Shown here: piece by piece, positions 1 through 5,548 of the stretch
Layout: each line of letters begins with the position of its first letter
Position numbering within the stretch: position 1 is the stretch's first letter
From: Chlamydiales bacterium
GTDB taxonomy: Bacteria; Chlamydiota; Chlamydiia; Chlamydiales; JAACFD01
Direction of reading: 5' to 3'
Assembly (NCBI GenBank): GCA_009937555.1
Contig: JAACFD010000146.1
Coordinates: forward strand, 1-5,593
Length of the DNA: 5,593 nt
The notes under the pieces: generated by a model
The model's input: only the letters and a program-made list of their open reading frames with translations
Told to the model about the DNA's origin: nothing
Databases searched by the model: none
Position numbers and translations under genes: made by a program

Positions 1-1358
1 CGAAGTCGCTTGTGCTTCATAAAACCATCATACTTTTTCATCAGTAGATGAGAGTCAATTTGCTTCATGGTGTCTAAAATTACTCCCACTAAAATAAGTA
101 AAGAGGTTCCTCCAAAAAACTGGCTAATTGAGGGATCAACCCCCATTAATTTACCCATTAACCATGGCGTTATGGCTATAAAAGCTAGGAATACAGCACC
201 AACTAAGGTAATCCTATTCATTACATGCTCCAAGAACTCTGCTGTGGGGCGCCCCTGACGGATGCCTGGAATAAATGCTCCATTTCTTTTCATATCAGAA
301 GCAATTTGCTCAGGATGGAATTGAGTTGCTGTCCAAAAATACGTAAAGAAAATAATTAAAAATACCATAATACCAGTATGCAAAGTACTTCCTGGTGAAA
401 GCCAGTACGCTAATTCTTTTACCCATCCTGTACCTATGAAGTGCCCCATAGTCGCAGGAAACATCAATAGTGAAGACGCAAAAATTACTGGAATCACACC
501 TGCATAGTTAAGTTTTAGTGGAATAAAGGAGTTAGTTCCCTGTACTTCTTTCCTGCCAACAACTCTTCTAGCGTATTGAAGAGGGATCTTTCTCTGTCCT
601 TGTATCACCAGAATAGTCCCAACTATGACAAAAACAAATATTGATATAAGTACAAGCAGAGTACTTAGAGTTAATTGTCCCGTTTCTTGTGATTCTAAAT
701 TAAGTTGTTGAAGTATGTTCCCCATTGCGGATGGTAGAGAGTGAAGGATATTCACTGTAATGATTAAGCTAATTCCATTACCTATCCCATACTCAGATAT
801 CTGCTCACCAAGCCACATTAGTATCAAGGTACCTGCTGTCATACTGCACATTACAATAAGATAAAACAGGATTGGCATTGAAAACATCTTAATATCAGTT
901 AATTGAGATAGAATAATACCAGGTTTTTCAAAGTTTAACATGTAAGCAAATCTAGCAAATAGAAATGACTGAATTGCGGATAAGACTAGAGTTAAAATTC
1001 GAGTCCACTTTGTAAGCTTTCTCCTTCCAATCTCAGCATTTTCTTTCAGCTCTCTTTGTAAACCAGGCATTAAAGCAAGCAAAAGCTGCATAATAATAGA
1101 GGCTGATATATAAGGTATTACCCCAAGTGCAGTTAGTGTCATGTGAGAAAAAGCACCGCCTGAAAAAACATCTACAAGCTGAAAGAGGTTTTGGCCTCCG
1201 CCTGTAGCTGCCCTAAAGAAGTTTACAACTAAATCTCCATTGATTCCTGGTACAGGTATGAATCCACCTACTCTACAAGCAGCAAGTACAAGAAGAGTGA
1301 AGATAATTTTCTTTTTTAGCTCAGGTACGCTAAAAACTTTTTTTATGCTCTCAATCAT
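1..1358 (-). CDS. secY: Protein translocase subunit SecY, 3' end cut by window edge
   Basis: SecY is the channel-forming subunit of the inner-membrane SecYEG translocon, which exports or inserts proteins with SecA or the ribosome. The reading frame runs 452 codons from ATG at 1358 and is still open at base 1; the tail (KKYDGFMKHKRL) resembles a SecY C-terminus, so only a few residues are probably missing. Ten hydrophobic segments are visible at roughly residues 19-36, 76-97, 118-137, 161-180, 193-210, 229-252, 284-302, 327-345, 381-400 and 413-430. The plug region lies near 56-75 (NLFQLVDVFSGGAF). The cytosolic loop after segment 6 carries QGQRKIPLQYARR (253-265). The next loop has GAFIPGIRQG (360-369), whose Arg367 matches the conserved C5-loop arginine. 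FFTYFWTATQF and the PGIRQG wording are chlamydial by recall. An in-frame TAA lies 24 bases upstream and no other plausible start is near, so this ATG is favoured, although no Shine-Dalgarno precedes it. Confidence 0.97.
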   Translation of the reverse strand, partial: MIESIKKVFSVPELKKKIIFTLLVLAACRVGGFIPVPGINGDLVVNFFRAATGGGQNLFQLVDVFSGGAFSHMTLTALGVIPYISASIIMQLLLALMPGLQRELKENAEIGRRKLTKWTRILTLVLSAIQSFLFARFAYMLNFEKPGIILSQLTDIKMFSMPILFYLIVMCSMTAGTLILMWLGEQISEYGIGNGISLIITVNILHSLPSAMGNILQQLNLESQETGQLTLSTLLVLISIFVFVIVGTILVIQGQRKIPLQYARRVVGRKEVQGTNSFIPLKLNYAGVIPVIFASSLLMFPATMGHFIGTGWVKELAYWLSPGSTLHTGIMVFLIIFFTYFWTATQFHPEQIASDMKRNGAFIPGIRQGRPTAEFLEHVMNRITLVGAVFLAFIAITPWLMGKLMGVDPSISQFFGGTSLLILVGVILDTMKQIDSHLLMKKYDGFMKHKRL

Positions 1359-1452
1359 GTGATAATCTATGTGGGGTTATACTTAGCTCATTAAATCTTC
1401 TTTAACAAAGATCAATGAGCTTAAAGCAAAAAAAAAAATAAATAAATCTAAA
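1359..1452 (-). other. rplO-secY intergenic leader, largest non-coding gap
   Basis: This 94-bp spacer is about three times longer than any other gap in the cluster. Read in the gene direction it holds, in order, a T-rich stretch with eleven consecutive T (1428-1438), a two-part stem-loop (1385-1421), and about 26 bases leading to the secY ATG. No AGGAGG-like site precedes the start. TATAAC followed by CCCC lies about 20 bases upstream of the ATG and could serve as a -10 box, but the best -35 candidate matches only about half the consensus, so a dedicated secY promoter is not established. Confidence 0.6.
1385..1421 (-). promoter_or_regulatory. Stem-loop in the secY leader
   Basis: On the gene strand AGCTCATT (1414-1421) pairs perfectly with AATGAGCT (1385-1392). 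Inside this, ATCTT (1408-1412) pairs with AAGAT (1395-1399), leaving a one-by-two internal bulge and an 8-base loop. That is 13 base pairs in two stacks. It is not followed by a T-run on either strand, so it does not look like an intrinsic terminator. Possible roles are mRNA processing or stability, or control of secY translation. The structure is seen directly; the role is inference. Confidence 0.55.
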
Positions 1453-1463
1453 TTAGCTAATTT
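1450..1463. repeat. 14-bp perfect palindrome over the rplO stop codon
   Basis: AAATTAGCTAATTT reads the same on both strands and covers the last two codons of rplO, including its TAA. An 11-base direct copy of its core (AAATTAGCTAA on the gene strand) lies about 30 bases earlier inside the rplO coding sequence, in another reading frame. In DNA this AT-rich it may be chance. Confidence 0.4.
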
Positions 1464-1908
1464 TTTGAAAATCAATTTTTGATTTAGCTAATTTCTCTTC
1501 TGCACTTTTAGAAAAGTGATGAGCTTTTATAGTAACTTTTTTAGTTAAGTCACCGTTTCCTAGTATTTTAAGAATCTCACAGTTGTTACCAATGTAGCCA
1601 TGTTTTCTTAATGAATCTAGAGAAACTTCTTCACCATCAGAAAAGATTTCATTGATTTCATCTAGATTAATAGCACAACGGTTATCCTTAATAAATCGAC
1701 CTCTAGAGAAACCTCTAACAGGAAGTTTCATGTAAAGTGGAAACTGTCCACCCTCTTTACCGTATCTTCTTTTGTAACCTGAACGAGCTCCTTGTCCCTT
1801 TTGTCCACGTCCAGATGTTTTACCTAGACCTGAGCCCGGACCTCTACCAACTCTTTTTGTTCTTCTAGTTCTCTTCGATGAATCATTTAAATTATGTAAT
1901 TCAAGCAT
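1453..1908 (-). CDS. rplO: 50S ribosomal protein L15
   Basis: L15 is a large-subunit protein that binds 23S rRNA late in 50S assembly. The 151-residue length is close to the usual ~145. The basic, glycine-rich N-terminal arm is diagnostic: KRVGRGPGSGLGKTSGRGQ (residues 18-36), then KGQGARSGYKRR. It continues with GGQFPLYMKLPVRGFSR and a C-terminal globular part (NEIFSDGEEVSLDSL, then the KILGNGDLTKK region). The ATG at 1908 lies inside the end of rpsE: the genes overlap by 8 bases (ATGCTTGA), and the Shine-Dalgarno GAGAGG (1914-1919) sits within rpsE codons, which suggests translational coupling. The rpmD (L30) gene that usually sits just before rplO is absent. The stop codon falls within a 14-base perfect palindrome. 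Confidence 0.98.
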   Translation of the reverse strand: MLELHNLNDSSKRTRRTKRVGRGPGSGLGKTSGRGQKGQGARSGYKRRYGKEGGQFPLYMKLPVRGFSRGRFIKDNRCAINLDEINEIFSDGEEVSLDSLRKHGYIGNNCEILKILGNGDLTKKVTIKAHHFSKSAEEKLAKSKIDFQKIS

Positions 1909-2389
1909 TTTGGCCTCTCATTTTCTTAATCTCTTCTCTATTTCTTAAAAGAGATAAGGCTTTAAATGTAGCTTTTACAAGGTTAATTGGGTTATTAGAA
2001 CCTAATGATTTAGCTACAACATCTTTAATTCCTGCAAACTCTAAAACTGAACGCATCTTAGAACCTGCGATAACTCCTGTTCCTTCTGGAGCAGGTTTAA
2101 GTAAAACTCTAGCTCCGTCCCAGTCTACAATAATTTTATGAGGGATTGTCGTACCTTCAGTCTCAAAACGGATAACATTTTTTCTAGCCGCTTCGCCACC
2201 TTTCTTGATGGAGTCTGAAAGCTCATTAGCTTTAGCAAAGCCGTAGCCTACGCCACCATCTTTATCACCAACTAAGATTAAGGCTGAAAAGCTAAACTTT
2301 CTACCACCTTTAAGCACTTTAACACAGCGGTTAATGTGTAAGACTTTTTCTTCGTACTTGTCTTCTTCTTTTTTCTTTTCTTTTGCCAT
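1901..2389 (-). CDS. rpsE: 30S ribosomal protein S5
   Basis: S5 lies at the mRNA entry side of the 30S subunit and contributes to translational accuracy. From ATG at 2389 it is 162 residues: a charged N-terminal tail (1-13), the double-stranded-RNA-binding fold (about 14-77, with KVLKGGRKFSFSALILVGD at 24-42 and YGFAKANEL at 49-57), and the C-terminal domain (about 83-150, with GTGVIAGSKMRSVLEFAG at 103-120 and SLGSNNPINLVKAT at 128-141). A TTG three codons upstream (2398) is in frame, but the AAAGGGA motif (2400-2406) would be only one base from it and is ten bases from the ATG, so the ATG is preferred. The 3' end overlaps rplO by 8 bases. The EEKVL...NRC wording and the cysteine at 22 recall chlamydial S5. 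Confidence 0.97.
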   Translation of the reverse strand: MAKEKKKEEDKYEEKVLHINRCVKVLKGGRKFSFSALILVGDKDGGVGYGFAKANELSDSIKKGGEAARKNVIRFETEGTTIPHKIIVDWDGARVLLKPAPEGTGVIAGSKMRSVLEFAGIKDVVAKSLGSNNPINLVKATFKALSLLRNREEIKKMRGQNA

Positions 2390-2399
2390 TTTATGCAAG

Positions 2400-2406
2400 T
2401 CCCTTT
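2400..2406 (-). promoter_or_regulatory. rpsE ribosome binding site deciding the start
   Basis: AAAGGGA on the gene strand lies just after the rplR stop. There are ten bases from its last base to the rpsE ATG at 2389, but only one to the in-frame TTG at 2398. The spacing rules out the TTG and is on the long side for the ATG. Confidence 0.6.
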
Positions 2407-2409
2407 AAA

Positions 2410-2781
2410 TTAAAATTCTAAACCAGATTCTCTAGCAGCATCTGCAAATGCTTTAACTGCACCGTGGTACTTAAGGTACCCTCTGTCGAAGCGAACTTTT
2501 TTCACGCCTTTATCTACAGCTTTCTTTGCTAAAGTCTGTCCCACTTTTTGAGCAATCTCTTTAGTATTCTTATTTCTTTCTTTAAGGCCCATTTCTTTAC
2601 TTAAAGATGAGTAAGAAGCTAAAGTTTTCCCAGCATCGTCATCTATAAGCTGGCCATAAATATTTTGGTTGGACTTAAACACGCTAAGACGAGGCTTTTC
2701 AGCTGTCCCATGGATAGATCTTCTTACCCTACGGGTTCTTTTTAGTCTTAATTGTTTTTTCTTTTTAAGGCTATTTTCCAT
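2410..2781 (-). CDS. rplR: 50S ribosomal protein L18
   Basis: L18 binds 5S rRNA and, with L5, anchors it in the central protuberance of the 50S subunit. The 123 residues match the family length. The N-terminus is strongly basic (KKKKQLRLKRTRRVRR, residues 6-21), followed by the KPRLSVFKSN strand (29-38), YGQLIDDDAGKTLAS (42-56) and the conserved C-terminal RNA-binding end, FDRGYLKYHGAVKAFADAAR (98-117) then ESGLEF. The start at 2781 is preceded by GAGGAAATC, a good Shine-Dalgarno, 15 bases after the rplF stop. Twenty bases separate it from rpsE. The MENSL start and QLIDD wording resemble chlamydial L18 by recall. Confidence 0.98.
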   Translation of the reverse strand: MENSLKKKKQLRLKRTRRVRRSIHGTAEKPRLSVFKSNQNIYGQLIDDDAGKTLASYSSLSKEMGLKERNKNTKEIAQKVGQTLAKKAVDKGVKKVRFDRGYLKYHGAVKAFADAARESGLEF

Positions 2782-2796
2782 GATTTCCTCTATATA

Positions 2797-3333
2797 TTAC
2801 TTACCGGTTTTTCCAGCTTTTCTTCTTACGTATTCACCAACATATCTTACACCTTTACCTTTATAAGGTTCTGGTGGCTTCATAGCTCTAATTTGAGCGC
2901 AAAATTGACCAACTTGTTGCTTGTCAATTCCAGTCACTGTAACTAAAGTGTTTTTCTCAACAGTAACAGATAAACCTTGTGGAATGTCTACCAATGTTGG
3001 GTGTGAAAAACCTAAAGAAAGATCTAGTTGCTGACCTTTTACTGCAGCTCTGTAACCAACTCCGATTAACTCTAACTGCTTAGAAAAACCTTTGCTAGTA
3101 CCTTCAATTAGGTTACTAATTAAAGTGTGGTATAGGCCTTGAAACTTAGAAAAACCTTTCTGGTTTTCGTCGTAGCTTAAGTAAATCTCTTGCCCATCTA
3201 ATTTGATCGCTAAACCTTCTTTCACTTCTACATCAAGTTGTCCTTTTGGACCCTTTACGATTACTTTTGAACCGTCGACTTTTACATCAGTTCCTTGAGG
3301 CACTACAATCGGTTTTTTACCTTTTCGAGACAT
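2797..3333 (-). CDS. rplF: 50S ribosomal protein L6
   Basis: L6 binds 23S rRNA near the sarcin-ricin loop and the factor-binding site. At 178 residues it is full length and has the two repeated alpha/beta domains (about 1-81 and 82-178). The N-terminus has SRKGKKPIVVPQG (2-14) and IVKGPKGQL (25-33). The second domain has LELIGVGYRAAVKG (87-100) and LDLSLGFSHP (103-112). The L6 signature PEPYKGKGV is at 154-162, followed by YVRRKAGK (168-175). The ATG at 3333 follows AAGGAG by a short A-run, 14 bases after the rpsH stop. VEKNTL and the PPEPYKGKG block closely resemble chlamydial L6 as I recall it. Confidence 0.98.
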   Translation of the reverse strand: MSRKGKKPIVVPQGTDVKVDGSKVIVKGPKGQLDVEVKEGLAIKLDGQEIYLSYDENQKGFSKFQGLYHTLISNLIEGTSKGFSKQLELIGVGYRAAVKGQQLDLSLGFSHPTLVDIPQGLSVTVEKNTLVTVTGIDKQQVGQFCAQIRAMKPPEPYKGKGVRYVGEYVRRKAGKTGK

Positions 3334-3347
3334 TTTTTCTCCTTATC

Positions 3348-3746
3348 TTACCAAACAAAGCAAAGTACTTCGCCACCAACAGACTCTTTTCTAGCTTTTA
3401 AGCCACTCATTACGCCTTTGGATGTTGTTAGAATACTAGTTCCCATACCACCTAAAACCATTGGTATGTTTTCTTTTGTCACGTATTTTCTTACGCCAGG
3501 CTTAGAGTGTCGATTAATCGAATTAATAACAGGCTTTCTGCCTTTGCCGTACTTTAAATAAATTCTTAACGTTCTTTTAGGCTCTTCTTTACTAACTAAA
3601 AAGTGTTTTACATAGCCTTCTTCAAGTAGAACTCTTGCGATTTCTTCTTTTAATTTGCTCCAGCTGATATCAACAAACTTGTGTTTAGCTTGAGAGGCAT
3701 TTCTGATTCTCGTTAGTAAGTCCGCTATTGGGTCACTAAGTGCCAT
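3348..3746 (-). CDS. rpsH: 30S ribosomal protein S8
   Basis: S8 binds the central domain of 16S rRNA early in 30S assembly; in E. coli it also represses its own operon through a site in the mRNA around the L5 start. The 132 residues are typical. DPIADLLTRIRNA (5-17) is the conserved N-terminal helix. The C-terminal RNA-binding signature is GTSILTTSKGVMSGLKARK (102-120), and the protein ends in GGEVLCFVW. HFLV at 48-51 followed by KRTLRIYLKY is close to the chlamydial sequence by recall. The start at 3746 has AAGGAG just upstream, in the 15-base gap after rplE. In most bacteria rpsN (S14) lies at this junction; here there is no room for it. Confidence 0.98.
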   Translation of the reverse strand: MALSDPIADLLTRIRNASQAKHKFVDISWSKLKEEIARVLLEEGYVKHFLVSKEEPKRTLRIYLKYGKGRKPVINSINRHSKPGVRKYVTKENIPMVLGGMGTSILTTSKGVMSGLKARKESVGGEVLCFVW

Positions 3747-3761
3747 TTTTTACTCCTTAAC

Positions 3762-4298
3762 CTATTTCTTAAAAGGTATTCCTAAGTCTACTAATAAAGT
3801 TTCACACTCTTCATTACTTTGTGCTGAAGTAACAAAAGTGATGTCCATTCCAACTGTTCTTTTTACAGCATCAAGATCTAGTTCAGGGAAAACTTGGTGG
3901 TCTTTTAGGCCTAAAGAATAGTTACCTTTACCATCAAACTTTTTATTAAATCCTCTGAAGTCTAAAATTCTAGGAGACACGATATTACAGAAACGGTCGA
4001 TAAAATCATACATTCTATTTCCGCGTAGTGTAACTTTTAGGCCAATTGGCATACCTTCGCGTAATTTGAAATTTGAAATAGACTTTTTAGCATTAGTAAC
4101 AACTGGCTTTTGCCCAGCTATTACTGCTAGTTCTTTTACACAGTCCTCAATAACGCCTTTATCTCTTGCAAGGTCACCTAGTCCCATATTTAGCACAACT
4201 TTAACCATTTTAGGTACAAGCATAGGGTTTTTGTAACCAAACTTGTCTGTAAGCTTTTTGCGTGTATCTTGTAAGTACTTTTTCTTTAACCTAGACAT
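3762..4298 (-). CDS. rplE: 50S ribosomal protein L5
   Basis: L5 binds 5S rRNA and contacts the P-site tRNA and the 30S subunit through an intersubunit bridge. The 178 residues match the family. Visible landmarks are VVLNMGLGD (34-42), the L5 signature region KELAVIAGQKPVVTNAKKSI (55-74), REGMPIGLKVTLRGNRMYDF (80-99), RGFNKKFDGKGNYSLG (115-130), FPELDLDAVKRTVGMDI (137-153) and the end DLGIPFKK. The ATG at 4298 is 15 bases after the rplX stop. Its Shine-Dalgarno is weaker than that of its neighbours (GAGAG only), so translation may depend on coupling to rplX. No clear S8-type operator fold was recognised around this start. Confidence 0.98.
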   Translation of the reverse strand: MSRLKKKYLQDTRKKLTDKFGYKNPMLVPKMVKVVLNMGLGDLARDKGVIEDCVKELAVIAGQKPVVTNAKKSISNFKLREGMPIGLKVTLRGNRMYDFIDRFCNIVSPRILDFRGFNKKFDGKGNYSLGLKDHQVFPELDLDAVKRTVGMDITFVTSAQSNEECETLLVDLGIPFKK

Positions 4299-4313
4299 AG
4301 TTCAACTCTCACA

Positions 4314-4649
4314 TTATTTCTTTTTCTTGACTGGGCGATAAACAACCTCTTTACCTTTATCAAGATAATAAAGCTCGCGATCATTAGTCTTTTTATTAAG
4401 TCTTGTTTTTAGCTTTAAAGGCTCACCGTTTTCATTACAAACAGCTACATTAGAAATATGTACAGGTGCTTCAAGCTCTAAAATACCACCTTGTGGATTC
4501 TGCTCTGACTTTTTAACATGCTTTTTCTTAACGTTAATGCCCTGAACAATTACTTTGTCATCATTCTTGCTTAAAACCAAGCCAGTTTTGCCTTTATCAT
4601 TGCCCGCTAGGAGCACCACTTGGTCGCCTTCTCTTAATTTTTTACTCAT
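4314..4649 (-). CDS. rplX: 50S ribosomal protein L24
   Basis: L24 is an assembly-initiating 23S rRNA-binding protein near the peptide exit tunnel. From ATG at 4649 it is 111 residues, slightly longer than the usual ~103 but as I recall for chlamydiae. A KOW motif covers about residues 6-26 (REGDQVVLLAGNDKGKTGLVL region), followed by QGINVKKKHVK (36-46) and EAPVHISNV (60-68), with a lysine-rich end (VKKKK). An in-frame ATG 39 bases upstream (4688) would lie well inside rplN and has no matching Shine-Dalgarno. AAGGAG (4656-4661) stands six bases from the chosen start, which is decisive. The spacer to rplN is 11 bases. Confidence 0.97.
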   Translation of the reverse strand: MSKKLREGDQVVLLAGNDKGKTGLVLSKNDDKVIVQGINVKKKHVKKSEQNPQGGILELEAPVHISNVAVCNENGEPLKLKTRLNKKTNDRELYYLDKGKEVVYRPVKKKK

Positions 4650-4655
4650 TATGGT

Positions 4656-4661
4656 CTCCTT
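4656..4661 (-). promoter_or_regulatory. rplX ribosome binding site deciding the start
   Basis: A full AAGGAG on the gene strand touches the rplN stop codon and lies six bases before the ATG at 4649. It supports the 111-residue L24 and argues against a 13-residue N-terminal extension starting inside rplN. Confidence 0.85.
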
Positions 4662-5029
4662 TAAATTACTTCTGGCGCTAGTGAGCAAATTTTTACATAG
4701 CCTTTCTCTCTAACCTCTCTAGGAATAGAGCCGAAAATACGTGTACCTTTTGGGTTTCCTTTCTCATCAATAATCACGCAGGAGTTTTTATCAAACTTTA
4801 AGTAGGAACCGTCTTTTCTTCTGATGTAGTAGTTAGTTCTAACAATAACAGCCTTAACAACTTCACCTTTTTTAACAGATGCTCCAGGATCTGATGCCTT
4901 TACGGAACATACTACAACATCACCTACAGAAGCATACCTTCTTTTAGAGCCTCCCAACACCTTAAAGCACTTTACTCTTTTAGCTCCGGTGTTGTCTGCG
5001 ACTTCAAGCTCGCTCTCTTGTTGAATCAT
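4661..5029 (-). CDS. rplN: 50S ribosomal protein L14
   Basis: L14 binds 23S rRNA and forms an intersubunit bridge with 16S rRNA. It is exactly the canonical 122 residues. MIQQES leads into VADNTGAKRVKCFKVLGG (10-27), GDVVVCSVK (36-44), the family signature around KAVIVRTNYYIRRKDGSY (59-76) with FDKNSCVII (79-87), GNPKGTRIFG (91-100) and SLAPEVI at the end. The cysteines at 21, 41, 84 and 115 and the KCFKVLGGS wording resemble chlamydial L14. GGAG stands seven bases before the ATG. The 29-base gap after rpsQ is where E. coli carries its spc promoter; here it is too short to hold an obvious one. Confidence 0.99.
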   Translation of the reverse strand: MIQQESELEVADNTGAKRVKCFKVLGGSKRRYASVGDVVVCSVKASDPGASVKKGEVVKAVIVRTNYYIRRKDGSYLKFDKNSCVIIDEKGNPKGTRIFGSIPREVREKGYVKICSLAPEVI

Positions 5030-5058
5030 TGCTTTTCTCCAATCATTTATCTATTTTA

Positions 5059-5331
5059 TTAACGGGCTAATGCAGATTTTTTAATGCCCACAACTCTCCA
5101 ACACTTACTCTTCGAAAGAGGGCGAGTCTCTTCTATAGTTACTTCATCTCCGATGCGCGCTTCGTTTTTCTCATCGTGTGCGTAGTATCTTTTGTACATG
5201 GTAACTACTTTTTGGTATCTAGGGTGTCTGATGTCTCTTCCAACTCTGACAACAATAGATTTGTCCATCTTATCAGAAACAACGATTCCCTTTTTTACTT
5301 TTTTATGTTTCACATTTTCGTCTTTGGACAT
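5059..5331 (-). CDS. rpsQ: 30S ribosomal protein S17
   Basis: S17 is a primary 16S rRNA-binding protein with an OB fold, needed early in 30S assembly. The 90 residues are within the usual range. After a charged N-terminal tail come KGIVVSDKMDKSIVVRV (14-30), HPRYQKVV (36-43), KRYYAHDE (47-54) and the S17 signature GDEVTIEETRPLS (61-73), then K-CWRVVGI. The YYAH and ETRPLSK wording recalls chlamydial S17. The ATG at 5331 lies only 3 bases after the rpmC stop, and its Shine-Dalgarno (AAGG) overlaps the last rpmC codons, which suggests coupled translation. Confidence 0.98.
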   Translation of the reverse strand: MSKDENVKHKKVKKGIVVSDKMDKSIVVRVGRDIRHPRYQKVVTMYKRYYAHDEKNEARIGDEVTIEETRPLSKSKCWRVVGIKKSALAR

Positions 5332-5334
5332 AGC

Positions 5335-5538
5335 TTAACCTTGCTTGTTTTGCTTTTCATTAATTATTGTTAGCGTGCGGGCTATATCCCTTCTAACAGC
5401 TCTTAAATCTGAAGGTTTTTCTAGCTTTTTTGTCGCTACTTTTTCGTTACGAATCTTGAAAAGCTCTTCGCGCAACTCTTCTAGCTTTGCTTCTAAGCTT
5501 TCTACAGATTGGTCTCTTAACTCACTTGCCTTGGTCAT
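5335..5538 (-). CDS. rpmC: 50S ribosomal protein L29
   Basis: L29 is a small helical-hairpin protein at the polypeptide exit site, next to L23, where it helps form the docking area for trigger factor and the signal recognition particle. The 67 residues match the family. The first helix includes VESLEAKLEELREELFKIR (12-30), and the L29 signature is KPSDLRAVRRDIART (41-55). GAGGG lies six to eight bases before the ATG at 5538, in the 10-base spacer after rplP. It is followed 3 bases later by rpsQ, the standard order at the end of the S10 operon. Confidence 0.97.
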   Translation of the reverse strand: MTKASELRDQSVESLEAKLEELREELFKIRNEKVATKKLEKPSDLRAVRRDIARTLTIINEKQNKQG

Positions 5539-5548
5539 GATTACCCTC

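Noticed and set aside
67..258. Plus-strand open frame of 63 codons within secY
   Set aside because: It lies opposite the C-terminal coding part of SecY, which is convincing along its whole length.
1359..1410. Sigma70-type promoter for secY
   Set aside because: TATAAC is a fair -10 box, but at 17-18 bases upstream the best hexamer matches only about half of TTGACA. This is too weak to list as a feature in DNA this AT-rich.
1385..1438. Intrinsic terminator after rplO
   Set aside because: In the gene direction the T-run comes before the hairpin rather than after it, and on the other strand the hairpin is followed by A. Neither orientation makes a standard terminator.
1878..2141. Plus-strand open frame of 87 codons opposite rplO and rpsE
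   Set aside because: It is antisense to two clearly conserved genes, resembles no known protein and has no ribosome site. It is a shadow of the coding strand.
3295..3561. Plus-strand open frame of 88 codons opposite rplF and rpsH
   Set aside because: It lies entirely antisense to conserved ribosomal genes; its composition reflects the reverse complement of lysine- and arginine-rich codons.
4280..4320. S8 operator at the rplX-rplE junction, as in E. coli
   Set aside because: I could not find the bulged helix resembling the S8 site of 16S rRNA in the short spacer and start of rplE; the weak ribosome site alone is not evidence.
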